Origin: Bacteroidales bacterium
GTDB taxonomy: Bacteria; Bacteroidota; Bacteroidia; Bacteroidales; 4484-276
Direction of reading: 5' to 3'
Assembly (NCBI GenBank): GCA_029939965.1
Contig: JAOZRY010000008.1
Location: forward strand, 4,257-20,731
Length of the DNA stretch: 16,475 nt
The notes beneath the pieces are model-generated. The model ran no database searches and was not told where the DNA came from. It saw only the letters and a program-made list of their open reading frames with translations. The position numbers and the translations under genes were made by a program. This document shows, one piece after another, positions 6,769-13,673 of this stretch. The number at the start of each line of letters is the position of its first letter. Within the stretch, counting starts at the first letter, position 1.

Positions 6769-7314
6769 CTACCCCCCATCCTCTGCAATTTTTATCAATG
6801 CAAAAAGTGAATAATTGATTATATCGCTGTAATTGGCATCAAGTCCTTCAGAAACCAAAGTTTTGCCTTTGTTATCTTCGATTTGTTTCACGCGCAGCAA
6901 TTTCATGAGGATTATATCTGTATAGGACGAAATCCGCATGTTTCGCCATGCTTCGCCATAGTCGTGGTTTTTGTTTTGCATCAGTGCTTTGGCAGCATAA
7001 ATATGTTTGCTGTACAAATCCACGGCTTCTTTTGGGCTTAACTCAAGTTGGCCCTCACTGCCCAGTTCAAGCTGGATTAACGCCATTACAGAGTAGTTGA
7101 CAATTCCTATGAATTCATCGCCAATGCCCTCATCGATTTTTTGTTCCTGCATTTCTTCGATGCTACGGATGCGGTTGGCCTTGATGTAAATCTGATCGGT
7201 CAGCGAGGTTGTCCGCAATATGCGCCAGGCACTTCCGTAGTCCTTCATCTTCTTATCGAAAACATCCCTGCACTGCGAGATGGCCGCTTCAAATTGTTCG
7301 TTGGTTTTTTTCAT
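6769..7314 (-). CDS. Tandem DUF1599 (nucleotide modification associated domain 1) protein
   Basis: 181 residues from the ATG at 7314; a TTG one codon earlier was ignored. The protein is an internal duplication. The first half has C-R-D-V-F-D-K-K-M-K-D-Y-G-S-A-W-R followed by a helix, I-R-S-I-E-E and an I-V-N-Y-S-V-M-A-L-I segment. The second half repeats this as A-L-M-Q-N-K-N-H-D-Y-G-E-A-W-R, V-K-Q-I-E-D and I-I-N-Y-S-L-F-A-L-I. The D-Y-G-x-A-W-R signature is typical of DUF1599, a family annotated as nucleotide-modification associated, with no established reaction that I know of. In Bacteroidota it is usually close to the DoxX-type gene, here ~5.3 kb away across the insertion. It lies downstream of the lysine-rich exported protein gene with a 17-bp gap, so the two may be cotranscribed. 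Confidence 0.88.
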   Translation of the reverse strand: MKKTNEQFEAAISQCRDVFDKKMKDYGSAWRILRTTSLTDQIYIKANRIRSIEEMQEQKIDEGIGDEFIGIVNYSVMALIQLELGSEGQLELSPKEAVDLYSKHIYAAKALMQNKNHDYGEAWRNMRISSYTDIILMKLLRVKQIEDNKGKTLVSEGLDANYSDIINYSLFALIKIAEDGG

Positions 7315-7331
7315 CAATTAATAGGCTACAG

Positions 7332-8036
7332 TTACTTTTTCTTCTTTTTCCTTTTATCTTTTTTTCCGTCATCCAAGGCTTTTTCTTCCTCTTCTAAAAG
7401 GACTTCTTCTTTATCCACTTTCTTTTTCTTACGGCCTTTTTCTTTTATTTTCGTCTCCTTTTCTACTTCTGCCCCAGTGCCGGTAATATCCTGTAACTGT
7501 TCCTTTGCATCCTTCAGGGTTTTAACGGCAGGTTTCATTTTTTGATTTCCCAATTTCAGCTTGTCCTTGCCTTTGGTAATATTATTCTTACCCTTATCAT
7601 ATTTTCGGTTGGCTTCCTTTATCTTGGTGTTTATTGCCCTGCTCTCTTCACGGTATTTAGCATCCAGTTCCCTGATCTCTACCCGGATTTTGTCGCGCTG
7701 GGTACGGTTATCAGTTTTAGCTTGCTTTTCAAGCGATTTCTTGTCCGCGTTATAATTTTTATCCATGAGGCTTTTTTCACCACTATGTTCCTTAAGCTCA
7801 ACTTTTGCCTCATCCATCATTTGTTCACCTGTGGTAATAAGGCTGTCGCCCTGATCGATATAGGTTTGGGCCCTGGCCACTGAGGTTTCTGCCCGGGTAA
7901 CTTTATCCTTGGCACGTTGCAGGGCCATTTCCTCCCTGGTCAATTCCGGCTTGGTTTCCTGTGCCATGCTTATAATTGGGTCCCAGGTAAAGACAAGCAG
8001 CAACGCCATTACCTGAAAGATTTGATGTTTTTTCAT
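7332..8036 (-). CDS. Exported lysine-rich coiled-coil protein, function unknown
   Basis: 234 residues. The N-terminus looks like a Sec signal peptide: M-K-K-H, a hydrophobic stretch ~8-23, and a likely signal peptidase I site S-M-A25|Q26. The rest is almost entirely charged and helical, rich in K, E, D, Q and A, with long heptad-like stretches (~34-190) such as A-K-D-K-V-T-R-A-E-T-S-V-A-R-A and R-E-L-D-A-K-Y-R-E-E-S-R-A-I-N. It ends in a strongly basic tail (D-D-G-K-K-D-K-R-K-K-K-K-K). There is no lipobox and no recognisable enzyme motif. I do not recognise a family. A periplasmic, elongated or nucleic-acid/envelope-binding protein is possible but unproven. It starts divergently from folP across the 270-bp region holding the tandem repeats. 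Confidence 0.75.
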   Translation of the reverse strand: MKKHQIFQVMALLLVFTWDPIISMAQETKPELTREEMALQRAKDKVTRAETSVARAQTYIDQGDSLITTGEQMMDEAKVELKEHSGEKSLMDKNYNADKKSLEKQAKTDNRTQRDKIRVEIRELDAKYREESRAINTKIKEANRKYDKGKNNITKGKDKLKLGNQKMKPAVKTLKDAKEQLQDITGTGAEVEKETKIKEKGRKKKKVDKEEVLLEEEEKALDDGKKDKRKKKKK

Positions 8037-8080
8037 GATGTGATATTTTTAGTTATTTATAAATTTAGCTGTTGAAAAGA

Positions 8081-8102
8081 GTCATTTGCTCCGCGTCATT
8101 TG
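8081..8102. repeat. Direct repeat GTCATTTG x2
   Basis: GTCATTTG occurs at 8081-8088 and again at 8095-8102. Its reverse complement CAAATGAC is at 8199-8206 inside the neighbouring 21-bp array. The copies lie 45-66 bp upstream of the start of the minus-strand coiled-coil gene and may be binding sites related to the array. Confidence 0.5.
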
Positions 8103-8134
8103 TTTTACGGTTTATTGCTATAATCATTTAACTT

Positions 8135-8218
8135 TCAATGACCATCGAATGACTATCAATGACCATCGAATGACTATCAATGACCATTGAACGACTACCA
8201 AATGACAATAATTGACCA
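8135..8218. repeat. 21-bp tandem repeat array with an ATGAC motif every helical turn
   Basis: Three near-identical 21-bp units (8135-8155, 8156-8176, 8177-8197), each made of TCAATGACCA followed by TCGAATGACTA; the third has two changes. A fourth, degenerate unit runs to 8218. The core ATGAC (or one-base variants) begins at 8138, 8149, 8159, 8170, 8180, 8191, 8202 and 8212, alternating 11 and 10 bp apart, close to 10.5 bp per turn. The array sits between divergent genes, the coiled-coil protein (minus) and folP (plus). It may be a phased regulator-binding region or merely a mini-satellite. Confidence 0.85.
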
Positions 8219-8306
8219 CAAAAATCCGGCTTCAAAGATAAAATGCTTTATTTTAGTGGCATGTTAACGGGTTGTAAATTTTCATTCAAAATTAATATTT
8301 TCTGTG

Positions 8307-9140
8307 ATGCATCAATTAAAATGGAAAGATAAACACCTTAATTTGTCCCATCCGGCGGTGATGGGGGTTTTGAACCTTACCCCCGATTCGTTTTACGATG
8401 GCGGGAAATACGGACGATTGGACGATATCATCCGGCAGGCTGAAAAGATGATTGAGGAAGGCACTGCGATTATTGACCTCGGTGCTGTTTCCACCAGGCC
8501 AAATTCAACTGATGTGTTGGAGGAGGAAGAATGGAACAGGCTGAAAGCTGTATTGCCAGCCTTGAGGAAGCGATTTCCTGACACCCTGCTTTCAGTGGAC
8601 ACTTACAGGGCTTCTATTGCCCGGGCATCAGCAGATTTGGGTACCGACATTATCAATGATATTTCTGGTGGCCGGTTTGATGAAAAAATGTTTGCCACCA
8701 TAGCAAAACTGGATATACCTTATGTAATGATGCACATTAAGGGCACACCAGCGACCATGCAACAAAACCCGGTGTATGACGATGTGGTAATTGATATTTG
8801 TAATTTTTTTGACAAACAACTCAAAAAGCTTGCTGCATTGGGGGTTACCAAAAATATTATTTTGGATCCGGGTTTTGGTTTTGGGAAAACTGTGGAACAT
8901 AATTTCGAATTGCTACAAAGGTTTTCAGAGTTTAAAAAACTTGAACATCCACTACTTGCAGGCCTTTCCCGTAAATCGATGATCAACAAAGTGCTGGGGA
9001 TAAAACCCGAAAATGCACTCAATGGCACCACCGTCTTAAATACCATCGCACTGCTTAATGATGCCAACATCCTGCGTGTACACGATGTGAAGGAAGCTGT
9101 AGAGGCTGTAAAGTTGGTGGAAGTGGTCGCCGGAAATTAG
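8307..9140 (+). CDS. folP: Dihydropteroate synthase
   Basis: 277 residues from the ATG at 8307; a GTG one codon upstream is possible. It condenses 6-hydroxymethyl-7,8-dihydropterin diphosphate with p-aminobenzoate in cytoplasmic folate synthesis. All signature segments of the TIM-barrel family are visible: V-L-N-L-T-P-D-S-F near residue 20, D-L-G-A-V-S-T-R-P-N (loop 2), S-V-D-T-Y-R, I-N-D-I-S-G-G, M-H-I-K-G-T-P-A-T-M-Q, L-D-P-G-F-G-F-G-K, L-S-R-K-S and the terminal R-V-H-D-V. Length is normal. It is followed 58 bp later by cdaA on the same strand, a pairing common in Bacteroidota. Confidence 0.97.
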   Translation: MHQLKWKDKHLNLSHPAVMGVLNLTPDSFYDGGKYGRLDDIIRQAEKMIEEGTAIIDLGAVSTRPNSTDVLEEEEWNRLKAVLPALRKRFPDTLLSVDTYRASIARASADLGTDIINDISGGRFDEKMFATIAKLDIPYVMMHIKGTPATMQQNPVYDDVVIDICNFFDKQLKKLAALGVTKNIILDPGFGFGKTVEHNFELLQRFSEFKKLEHPLLAGLSRKSMINKVLGIKPENALNGTTVLNTIALLNDANILRVHDVKEAVEAVKLVEVVAGN

Positions 9141-9198
9141 GTGGTGAAACCATTCACTTCATTTATTTCTTTAACTTCGCGGCATATTTTTATAAAAT

Positions 9199-9987
9199 AT
9201 GGTTCAACTCTTCATCACCGGTTTTATCGACATCAAGCTGACGGATATTATTGATATCCTTTTGGTTGCTTTTCTGTTGTATGAGCTTTATAACCTGTTG
9301 AAAGGTACTGCTGCCATCAACATTTTTTTAGGGATTATCGCTATTTTCCTGTTATGGAAATTAGTGACGGCCCTAAAAATGGAGCTTTTGAGTGAAATAT
9401 TGGGGGCATTTATTTCGGTGGGGTTTATTGCTTTGATTGTTGTTTTTCAGCCTGAGATCAGGCAGTTCCTCCTGTTAATCGGAACGCCGCGGTTTGTAAG
9501 AAAAACTAAGTCAAGGATGTCGTTCCTGAACTTTAACATTACCAAAGCCCCCAAATTGGATGTAGATCCTATTGTAACAGCCTGTCAAAAAATGTCGGGG
9601 ACAAAAACCGGGGCTCTTATCCTTATCGCAAAGTTGAATGAATTACGCCAGTATGTTGAAACAGGACAGATTTTAAATGCAAGGATTTCTGACCAGCTAT
9701 TGCTAAATATTTTCTTTAAAAACAGCCCTTTGCACGATGGTGCAGCTATTATACTGCACAATACCATAGCTTCTGCAAGGTGCATACTTCCTGTTTCAAG
9801 CAAAAAACTTTCGGTAAGCCTTGGCCTCAGGCACAGGGCAGCAGTTGGCGTGACCGAGAAAACTGATGCCATTGCCCTTATTGTCTCAGAAGAAACCGGC
9901 GAAATTTCCTATAGCAAAAAAGGTGTCCTGGTGCTAAATGTAAACCCCTCTCATCTTAAAAATTTCCTTGAAAAAGAATTCAATTAG
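9199..9987 (+). CDS. cdaA: CdaA-type membrane diadenylate cyclase
   Basis: 262 residues. It makes cyclic di-AMP from two ATP at the inner membrane, a messenger for osmotic and cell-wall homeostasis. Three hydrophobic segments (roughly 15-34, 38-58, 68-85) precede a DisA_N (DAC) domain. That domain carries the D180-G-A motif in S-P-L-H-D-G-A-A-I-I and R211-H-R-A-A, the two motifs that bind ATP and metal. Length and order fit the CdaA/DacA class rather than DisA or CdaS. It lies directly downstream of folP and is probably cotranscribed. It converges with the TPR lipoprotein gene, with a hairpin in the gap. The regulator CdaR is not adjacent. Confidence 0.95.
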   Translation: MVQLFITGFIDIKLTDIIDILLVAFLLYELYNLLKGTAAINIFLGIIAIFLLWKLVTALKMELLSEILGAFISVGFIALIVVFQPEIRQFLLLIGTPRFVRKTKSRMSFLNFNITKAPKLDVDPIVTACQKMSGTKTGALILIAKLNELRQYVETGQILNARISDQLLLNIFFKNSPLHDGAAIILHNTIASARCILPVSSKKLSVSLGLRHRAAVGVTEKTDAIALIVSEETGEISYSKKGVLVLNVNPSHLKNFLEKEFN

Positions 9988-10014
9988 CTTCTGGCCATAA
10001 AGTAGATAATTTTC

Positions 10015-10044
10015 AAATTTGCACATTAGCACATCAGCAAATTT
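10015..10044. terminator. Possible bidirectional terminator hairpin between cdaA and the TPR lipoprotein gene
   Basis: AAATTTGC (10015-10022) and GCAAATTT (10037-10044) form a perfect 8-bp inverted repeat with a 14-base loop, inside the 75-bp gap between two convergent genes. The stem is AT-rich and flanked by A/T runs. The loop carries the near-repeats GCACATTA and GCACATCA. Position supports a terminator; stem strength is weak. Confidence 0.4.
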
Positions 10045-10062
10045 CCAAATTAATTTAGTACC

Positions 10063-10593
10063 TTATTCTTCTTTCGCTTCCCCTTGCTGGAATATCTCAA
10101 TAAGTTCCTCAGGCGATTTGCCCAAAAATTTTAGTGAAACTTCTGCATCATCAGCAAATTCATTGTCGGGGTAAAGCACGAGAAAGGCTTCGTAAATTTC
10201 CTTAGCTTTATCGAGGCGGCCCAGGTTGTTTTCGTAAACATACCCCTTAAGGAAGAGGGCTTCCGGTGTTTTGCGATAATCGGGGTAATCGGTGATTATG
10301 CGGTCGTATGCACGGATGGCCTGCCTCGAGCGGTTGGTGTTCATGGCAATGTCGCCAGCCTTAAAAAGGTAGGCCGGTGCCAGGGTGTCCTTTGGAAATT
10401 CATCGGCAAAAGCCACATAAATTTCAATTAGCTCATCAACACGGTTGCGGTCGATCATTCCATTTTCCGAGAAAACATCCTGTTCGGTTATTTTAATATT
10501 TTCGATGGTATCCTGCCTGGGCGATTGACATGCATTGAACAGCATCAACGTCAGTATTACTGATAGAAGAAGAAAAATTTTACTTTTTGTCAT
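10063..10593 (-). CDS. TPR-containing lipoprotein
   Basis: 176 residues. The N-terminus is a lipoprotein signal: basic M-T-K-S-K, hydrophobic core, then L-F-N-A-C22 as lipobox with Cys22 as the lipidated residue. The mature part holds TPR-like helix pairs, for example P-A-Y-L-F-K-A-G-D-I-A-M-N...A-I-R-A-Y-D-R-I-I-T-D-Y-P and A-L-F-L-K-G-Y-V-Y-E-N...A-K-E-I-Y-E-A-F-L-V-L-Y-P-D. These resemble the BamD/YbgF style of outer-membrane TPR proteins. It is too short to assign as BamD. It is probably anchored in the envelope as a scaffold. It follows def by 51 bp on the same strand and may belong to the ruvX-def transcript. Confidence 0.85.
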   Translation of the reverse strand: MTKSKIFLLLSVILTLMLFNACQSPRQDTIENIKITEQDVFSENGMIDRNRVDELIEIYVAFADEFPKDTLAPAYLFKAGDIAMNTNRSRQAIRAYDRIITDYPDYRKTPEALFLKGYVYENNLGRLDKAKEIYEAFLVLYPDNEFADDAEVSLKFLGKSPEELIEIFQQGEAKEE

Positions 10594-10644
10594 AATTGTA
10601 TATTTTGCTTTTAGTGTTTATTATTTCACAACTGCAAGAAAGCT

Positions 10645-11214
10645 CTATTTTCGTTTTTTTCTGGCCGGGAAAATCATCCGGTAATTCACTTTAACATTGC
10701 CTTTTGAGATGTCCTGCAATTTTCTTTTCAATAAAGTTTTTCTTAGCGAACTGATCTTTTCAATGAACAGTATTCCTTGCAAGTGATCGTGTTCATGCTG
10801 TATGACCCGGGCAAACATCCCATCATATTCTTCATCATGAAATCCCCCTTTTTCGTCAAAATATTCTATCCTGATTTTTGACTTGCGCGATACTTGCTCA
10901 CGTATATTGGGGATGCTCAGGCAACCTTCCTCGATGCTTGCCTCGGGGCCATCTTCTTCGGTAATATATGGATTAATAAAAACCTTCTTTAACTCATGCT
11001 CCCCCTCAATCTGGTCGGCAAAGGGGGTGGCATCAATAATAAACAGCCTGATGGATTTATTGATCTGTGGCGCTGCAAGCCCCACACCTTCATCTGAATA
11101 CATGGTTTCGAACATGTTGTCGATCAATTCGGGGAGATTTGGATAATCTTCATCAATTTCTTCTGCAACCTTTTTTAGGGTAGGATGCCCATAAGCTGTA
11201 ACAGGTAAAATCAT
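10645..11214 (-). CDS. def: Peptide deformylase
   Basis: 189 residues. It removes the N-terminal formyl group from nascent proteins in the cytoplasm. All three metal/active-site motifs are present: G43-V-G-L-A-A-P-Q50, E96-G-C98-L-S (Cys ligand) and Q139-H140-E-H-D-H144 (two His ligands and the catalytic Glu). The tail is basic (A-R-K-K-R-K). The ATG start is 12 bp after the ruvX stop, so the two genes are likely translated from one transcript. Confidence 0.97.
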   Translation of the reverse strand: MILPVTAYGHPTLKKVAEEIDEDYPNLPELIDNMFETMYSDEGVGLAAPQINKSIRLFIIDATPFADQIEGEHELKKVFINPYITEEDGPEASIEEGCLSIPNIREQVSRKSKIRIEYFDEKGGFHDEEYDGMFARVIQHEHDHLQGILFIEKISSLRKTLLKRKLQDISKGNVKVNYRMIFPARKKRK

Positions 11215-11226
11215 TTTTTTTTCTTT

Positions 11227-11649
11227 TTAATTAAATCCTGATTTCGATTGCAAATACGACTGAAGTATAATAACAGCGCTGATTTTATCGACCAATGCTT
11301 TATTTTGCCTGTCTTTTTTTTTCAACCCTGCTTCAAGCATTGTGTCGTGTGCAAGTTTTGAAGTAAACCGTTCGTCATATCTGTCAACAGGAATTTTGGG
11401 GAATTGTTTTCTGAGTTTTTTCACAAACGGTTCAATAAATCTCTGTGCACCCGATGGTTTATTATCCAGTTGTACAGGTTTCCCCACGACAAAACAATCC
11501 ACTTTTTCGCGTTTTACATAATTAACCAAATATTTAAAAATATCCTTGATGTGGACCGTATCAAGCCCGGTGGCAATTATCCGAAGTTCATCAGTAACTG
11601 CCAGGCCAGCCCTTTTTTGGCCATAATCTATTGCGAGTATCCTTCCCAA
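11227..11649 (-). CDS. ruvX: Putative pre-16S rRNA nuclease / RuvX (YqgF family)
   Basis: 140 residues of the RNase H-like YqgF fold. Residues 8-20 (D-Y-G-Q-K-R-A-G-L-A-V-T-D) carry the first catalytic Asp. V-V-G-K-P follows mid-protein, then D-E-R-F-T-S and a D-K-I-S-A-V-I-I-L-Q-S-Y-L segment with the last acidic residue. The start codon is TTG (11647-11649): an in-frame TAA lies one codon upstream of it (11653-11655), and the core D-Y-G begins at residue 8, so no ATG could serve. The family processes the 5' end of 16S rRNA and is implicated in resolving recombination intermediates. It leads the ruvX-def-lipoprotein gene set. Confidence 0.93.
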   Translation of the reverse strand: MGRILAIDYGQKRAGLAVTDELRIIATGLDTVHIKDIFKYLVNYVKREKVDCFVVGKPVQLDNKPSGAQRFIEPFVKKLRKQFPKIPVDRYDERFTSKLAHDTMLEAGLKKKDRQNKALVDKISAVIILQSYLQSKSGFN

Positions 11650-11677
11650 AAGTTATTTGTTAAATTATTATTGTCAG

Positions 11678-11706
11678 CAAACCTATTTTCATAATTCGCC
11701 GGCAAA
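11678..11706 (-). promoter_or_regulatory. Putative Bacteroidota-type promoter for ruvX
   Basis: On the minus strand TAGGTTTG (11685-11678) matches the -7 element TAnnTTTG. TTTG (11706-11703) lies 17 bp upstream as a -33-like element, slightly shorter than the usual ~19. The -7 box ends 28 bp before the ruvX TTG start. Confidence 0.5.
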
Positions 11707-11741
11707 AATATAAAGAATTAATCAAGCTTTCATATTTTAGC

Positions 11742-11749
11742 TACTTTTG
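11742..11749 (+). promoter_or_regulatory. Putative -7 promoter element for dapD
   Basis: TACTTTTG is an exact TAnnTTTG match, 21 bp before the dapD ATG, in the 121-bp region shared with the divergent ruvX promoter. A clear -33 TTTG at the right distance was not found. Confidence 0.5.
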
Positions 11750-11770
11750 ATTCCAATTAAATAAATTATC

Positions 11771-12616
11771 ATGACGGAATTACAAAAGATAGTTGAAAAC
11801 GCGTGGGAGAACAGGAAATTGCTTCAGGAACCGGATATTAAACAGGCCATCGAAAAAGTGATTTTTTTACTGGATTCGGGGGCACTTCGTGTTGCGCAAC
11901 CTGATAAACCGGATCAGCCTGGGAATAGTACCAACAGTTCAAGTTGGATTGTTAACGAGTGGATTAAAAAGGCCGTTATCCTCTATTTTCCGTTAAGGAA
12001 AATGAAGACTACTGAATTAGGGATTTTTGAGTTTCACGATAAAATTGATTTAAAGAAAAACTATAAAGAGCTTGGTGTACGTGTTGTGCCCCATGCTATA
12101 GCGAGATATGGGGCCTATTTGGCAAAGGGTGTGGTGATAATGCCTTCATATATTAATATCGGCGCGTATGTTGACAGTGGTACGATGGTGGATACCTGGG
12201 CCACCGTTGGCTCTTGTGCGCAAATTGGAAAAAATGTCCATCTCAGTGGCGGTGTTGGCATAGGTGGGGTACTTGAACCGGTGCAGGCCGCCCCGGTCAT
12301 CATCGAAGACAACTGCTTTATCGGCTCACGGTCTATTATTGTTGAGGGAGTGAAAATAGAAAATGAGGCAGTGCTGGGTGCTAATGTTGTTATTACTAAA
12401 TCTACAAGGATCATTGATGTTACCGGCCCGACACCTGTTGAAATGCGTGGGGTTGTTCCATCACGGTCGGTGGTGATACCGGGTTCCTACCCAAAAAAAT
12501 TCCCGGCAGGCGAGTTCCAGGTGCCCTGCGCCCTGATTATCGGAAAGCGGAGCCCATCAACTAATTTGAAAACTTCGCTAAATGATGCATTGCGTGATTA
12601 TGATGTGGCGGTGTGA
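11771..12616 (+). CDS. dapD: 2,3,4,5-tetrahydropyridine-2,6-dicarboxylate N-succinyltransferase
   Basis: 281 residues. It succinylates tetrahydrodipicolinate in the lysine/meso-diaminopimelate pathway, a cytoplasmic left-handed beta-helix trimer. The helical N-terminal domain ends with S-S-W-I-V-N-E-W-I-K-K-A-V-I-L-Y-F. It is followed by the hexapeptide-repeat helix with diagnostic stretches A-R-Y-G-A-Y, M-P-S-Y-I-N-I-G-A-Y-V-D, G-T-M-V-D-T-W-A-T-V-G-S-C-A-Q-I-G and H-L-S-G-G-V-G-I-G-G-V-L-E-P. The C-terminal cap contains V-P-S-R-S-V-V-I-P-G-S-Y-P. Length is that of the family. The next gene on the strand is the RhuM gene 31 bp on, which has no pathway connection to it. Confidence 0.97.
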   Translation: MTELQKIVENAWENRKLLQEPDIKQAIEKVIFLLDSGALRVAQPDKPDQPGNSTNSSSWIVNEWIKKAVILYFPLRKMKTTELGIFEFHDKIDLKKNYKELGVRVVPHAIARYGAYLAKGVVIMPSYINIGAYVDSGTMVDTWATVGSCAQIGKNVHLSGGVGIGGVLEPVQAAPVIIEDNCFIGSRSIIVEGVKIENEAVLGANVVITKSTRIIDVTGPTPVEMRGVVPSRSVVIPGSYPKKFPAGEFQVPCALIIGKRSPSTNLKTSLNDALRDYDVAV

Positions 12617-12647
12617 TTATTATTAGTTTAGAAAAACAAAACCAACT

Positions 12648-13655
12648 ATGTCCAATTCCCAAATAATTATATATCAAACCGAAAACGGAGAAACAAAATT
12701 GGATGTCCGTTTGCAGGATGAAACAATTTGGTTGCCCCAAAAAGCTATGGCAGAATTGTTTCAAACAACACCTCAGAATATTACAATTCACCTAAAAAAC
12801 ATTTATGAAGAGGATGAGTTAAAGGAGGTTGCAACTTGTAAGGATTTCTTACAAGTTCAAAAAGAAGGCAACAGACAAGTACAACGTAAGCAAAAATTTT
12901 ATAATCTTGATGCCATAATTTCGGTTGGCTATAGGATAAAATCTCATATTGCAACAAAATTCAGGCAATGGGCAACCAAACAATTGCGTGAGTATATTGT
13001 AAAAGGTTTTGTTTTAGACGATGAACGTTTAAAAAATCCTGATTTGCCTTATGATTACTTTGAAGAACTTTTAAGGCGGATTCAGGATATTCGTACTTCT
13101 GAGAAACGTTTTTATCGGAAAATTACTGACATCTATGCGATAAGTGTGGATTATGACCCAACCCTGGATATAAGTATTGAGTTTTTTAAGACCGTTCAAA
13201 ATAAGATGCACTGGGCTATCACGGGACAAACTGCCGCAGAAATTATCCATAAACGTGCCGATAGCAGCAAACCATACATGGGGCTGACAAACTGGCGTGG
13301 CGAAAAGCTAAGAAAACAAGATGTTACTATTGCGAAGAACTACTTGGATGAAAATGAATTATTGGCTTTAAACAATCTTGTTGAACAATATCTAATATTT
13401 GCCCAAGGTCAGGCAATAAGGCGAATACCAATGTATATGAAGGATTGGATAATTAAACTGGATGGCTTCTTAACCTTAAATGACAGGGATATTTTAAATA
13501 ATGCAGAAAAAATGTCCAATCAAATGGCAAAAGAATTGGCAGAATCAGAATATGAAAAATATCATACGAATATTATTGCCCAACAAGATAAACAGGATAT
13601 GAAGAAATTGGAAGAAGAATTAAAAAAATTGCAAAACAAAAAAAACAAAAAATAA
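12648..13655 (+). CDS. RhuM family protein, function unknown
   Basis: 335 residues. The N-terminal part has the RhuM family pattern: I-I-I-Y-Q-T-E-N-G at ~4-12, then D-E-T-I-W-L-P-Q-K-A-M-A-E-L-F, which resembles a helix-turn-helix opening. Y-N-L-D-A-I-I-S-V-G-Y-R-I-K-S and F-R-Q-W-A-T-K-Q-L-R-E-Y-I-V-K-G-F-V-L-D-D-E-R-L follow. The last ~50 residues are a charged coiled coil ending in poly-Lys/Asn. RhuM was named from a Salmonella pathogenicity island; homologues are scattered across bacteria, often in accessory DNA, with no firm biochemistry known to me. The gene is visibly more AT-rich than dapD before it and sits between two unrelated housekeeping genes, which suggests acquisition. DNA binding or a toxin-like role is inference. 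Confidence 0.88.
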   Translation: MSNSQIIIYQTENGETKLDVRLQDETIWLPQKAMAELFQTTPQNITIHLKNIYEEDELKEVATCKDFLQVQKEGNRQVQRKQKFYNLDAIISVGYRIKSHIATKFRQWATKQLREYIVKGFVLDDERLKNPDLPYDYFEELLRRIQDIRTSEKRFYRKITDIYAISVDYDPTLDISIEFFKTVQNKMHWAITGQTAAEIIHKRADSSKPYMGLTNWRGEKLRKQDVTIAKNYLDENELLALNNLVEQYLIFAQGQAIRRIPMYMKDWIIKLDGFLTLNDRDILNNAEKMSNQMAKELAESEYEKYHTNIIAQQDKQDMKKLEEELKKLQNKKNKK

Positions 13656-13673
13656 CATCCGGTACTATCAATT

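Noticed and set aside
8135..8218. CRISPR array
   Set aside because: The 21-bp units are contiguous with no variable spacers and no cas genes are present.
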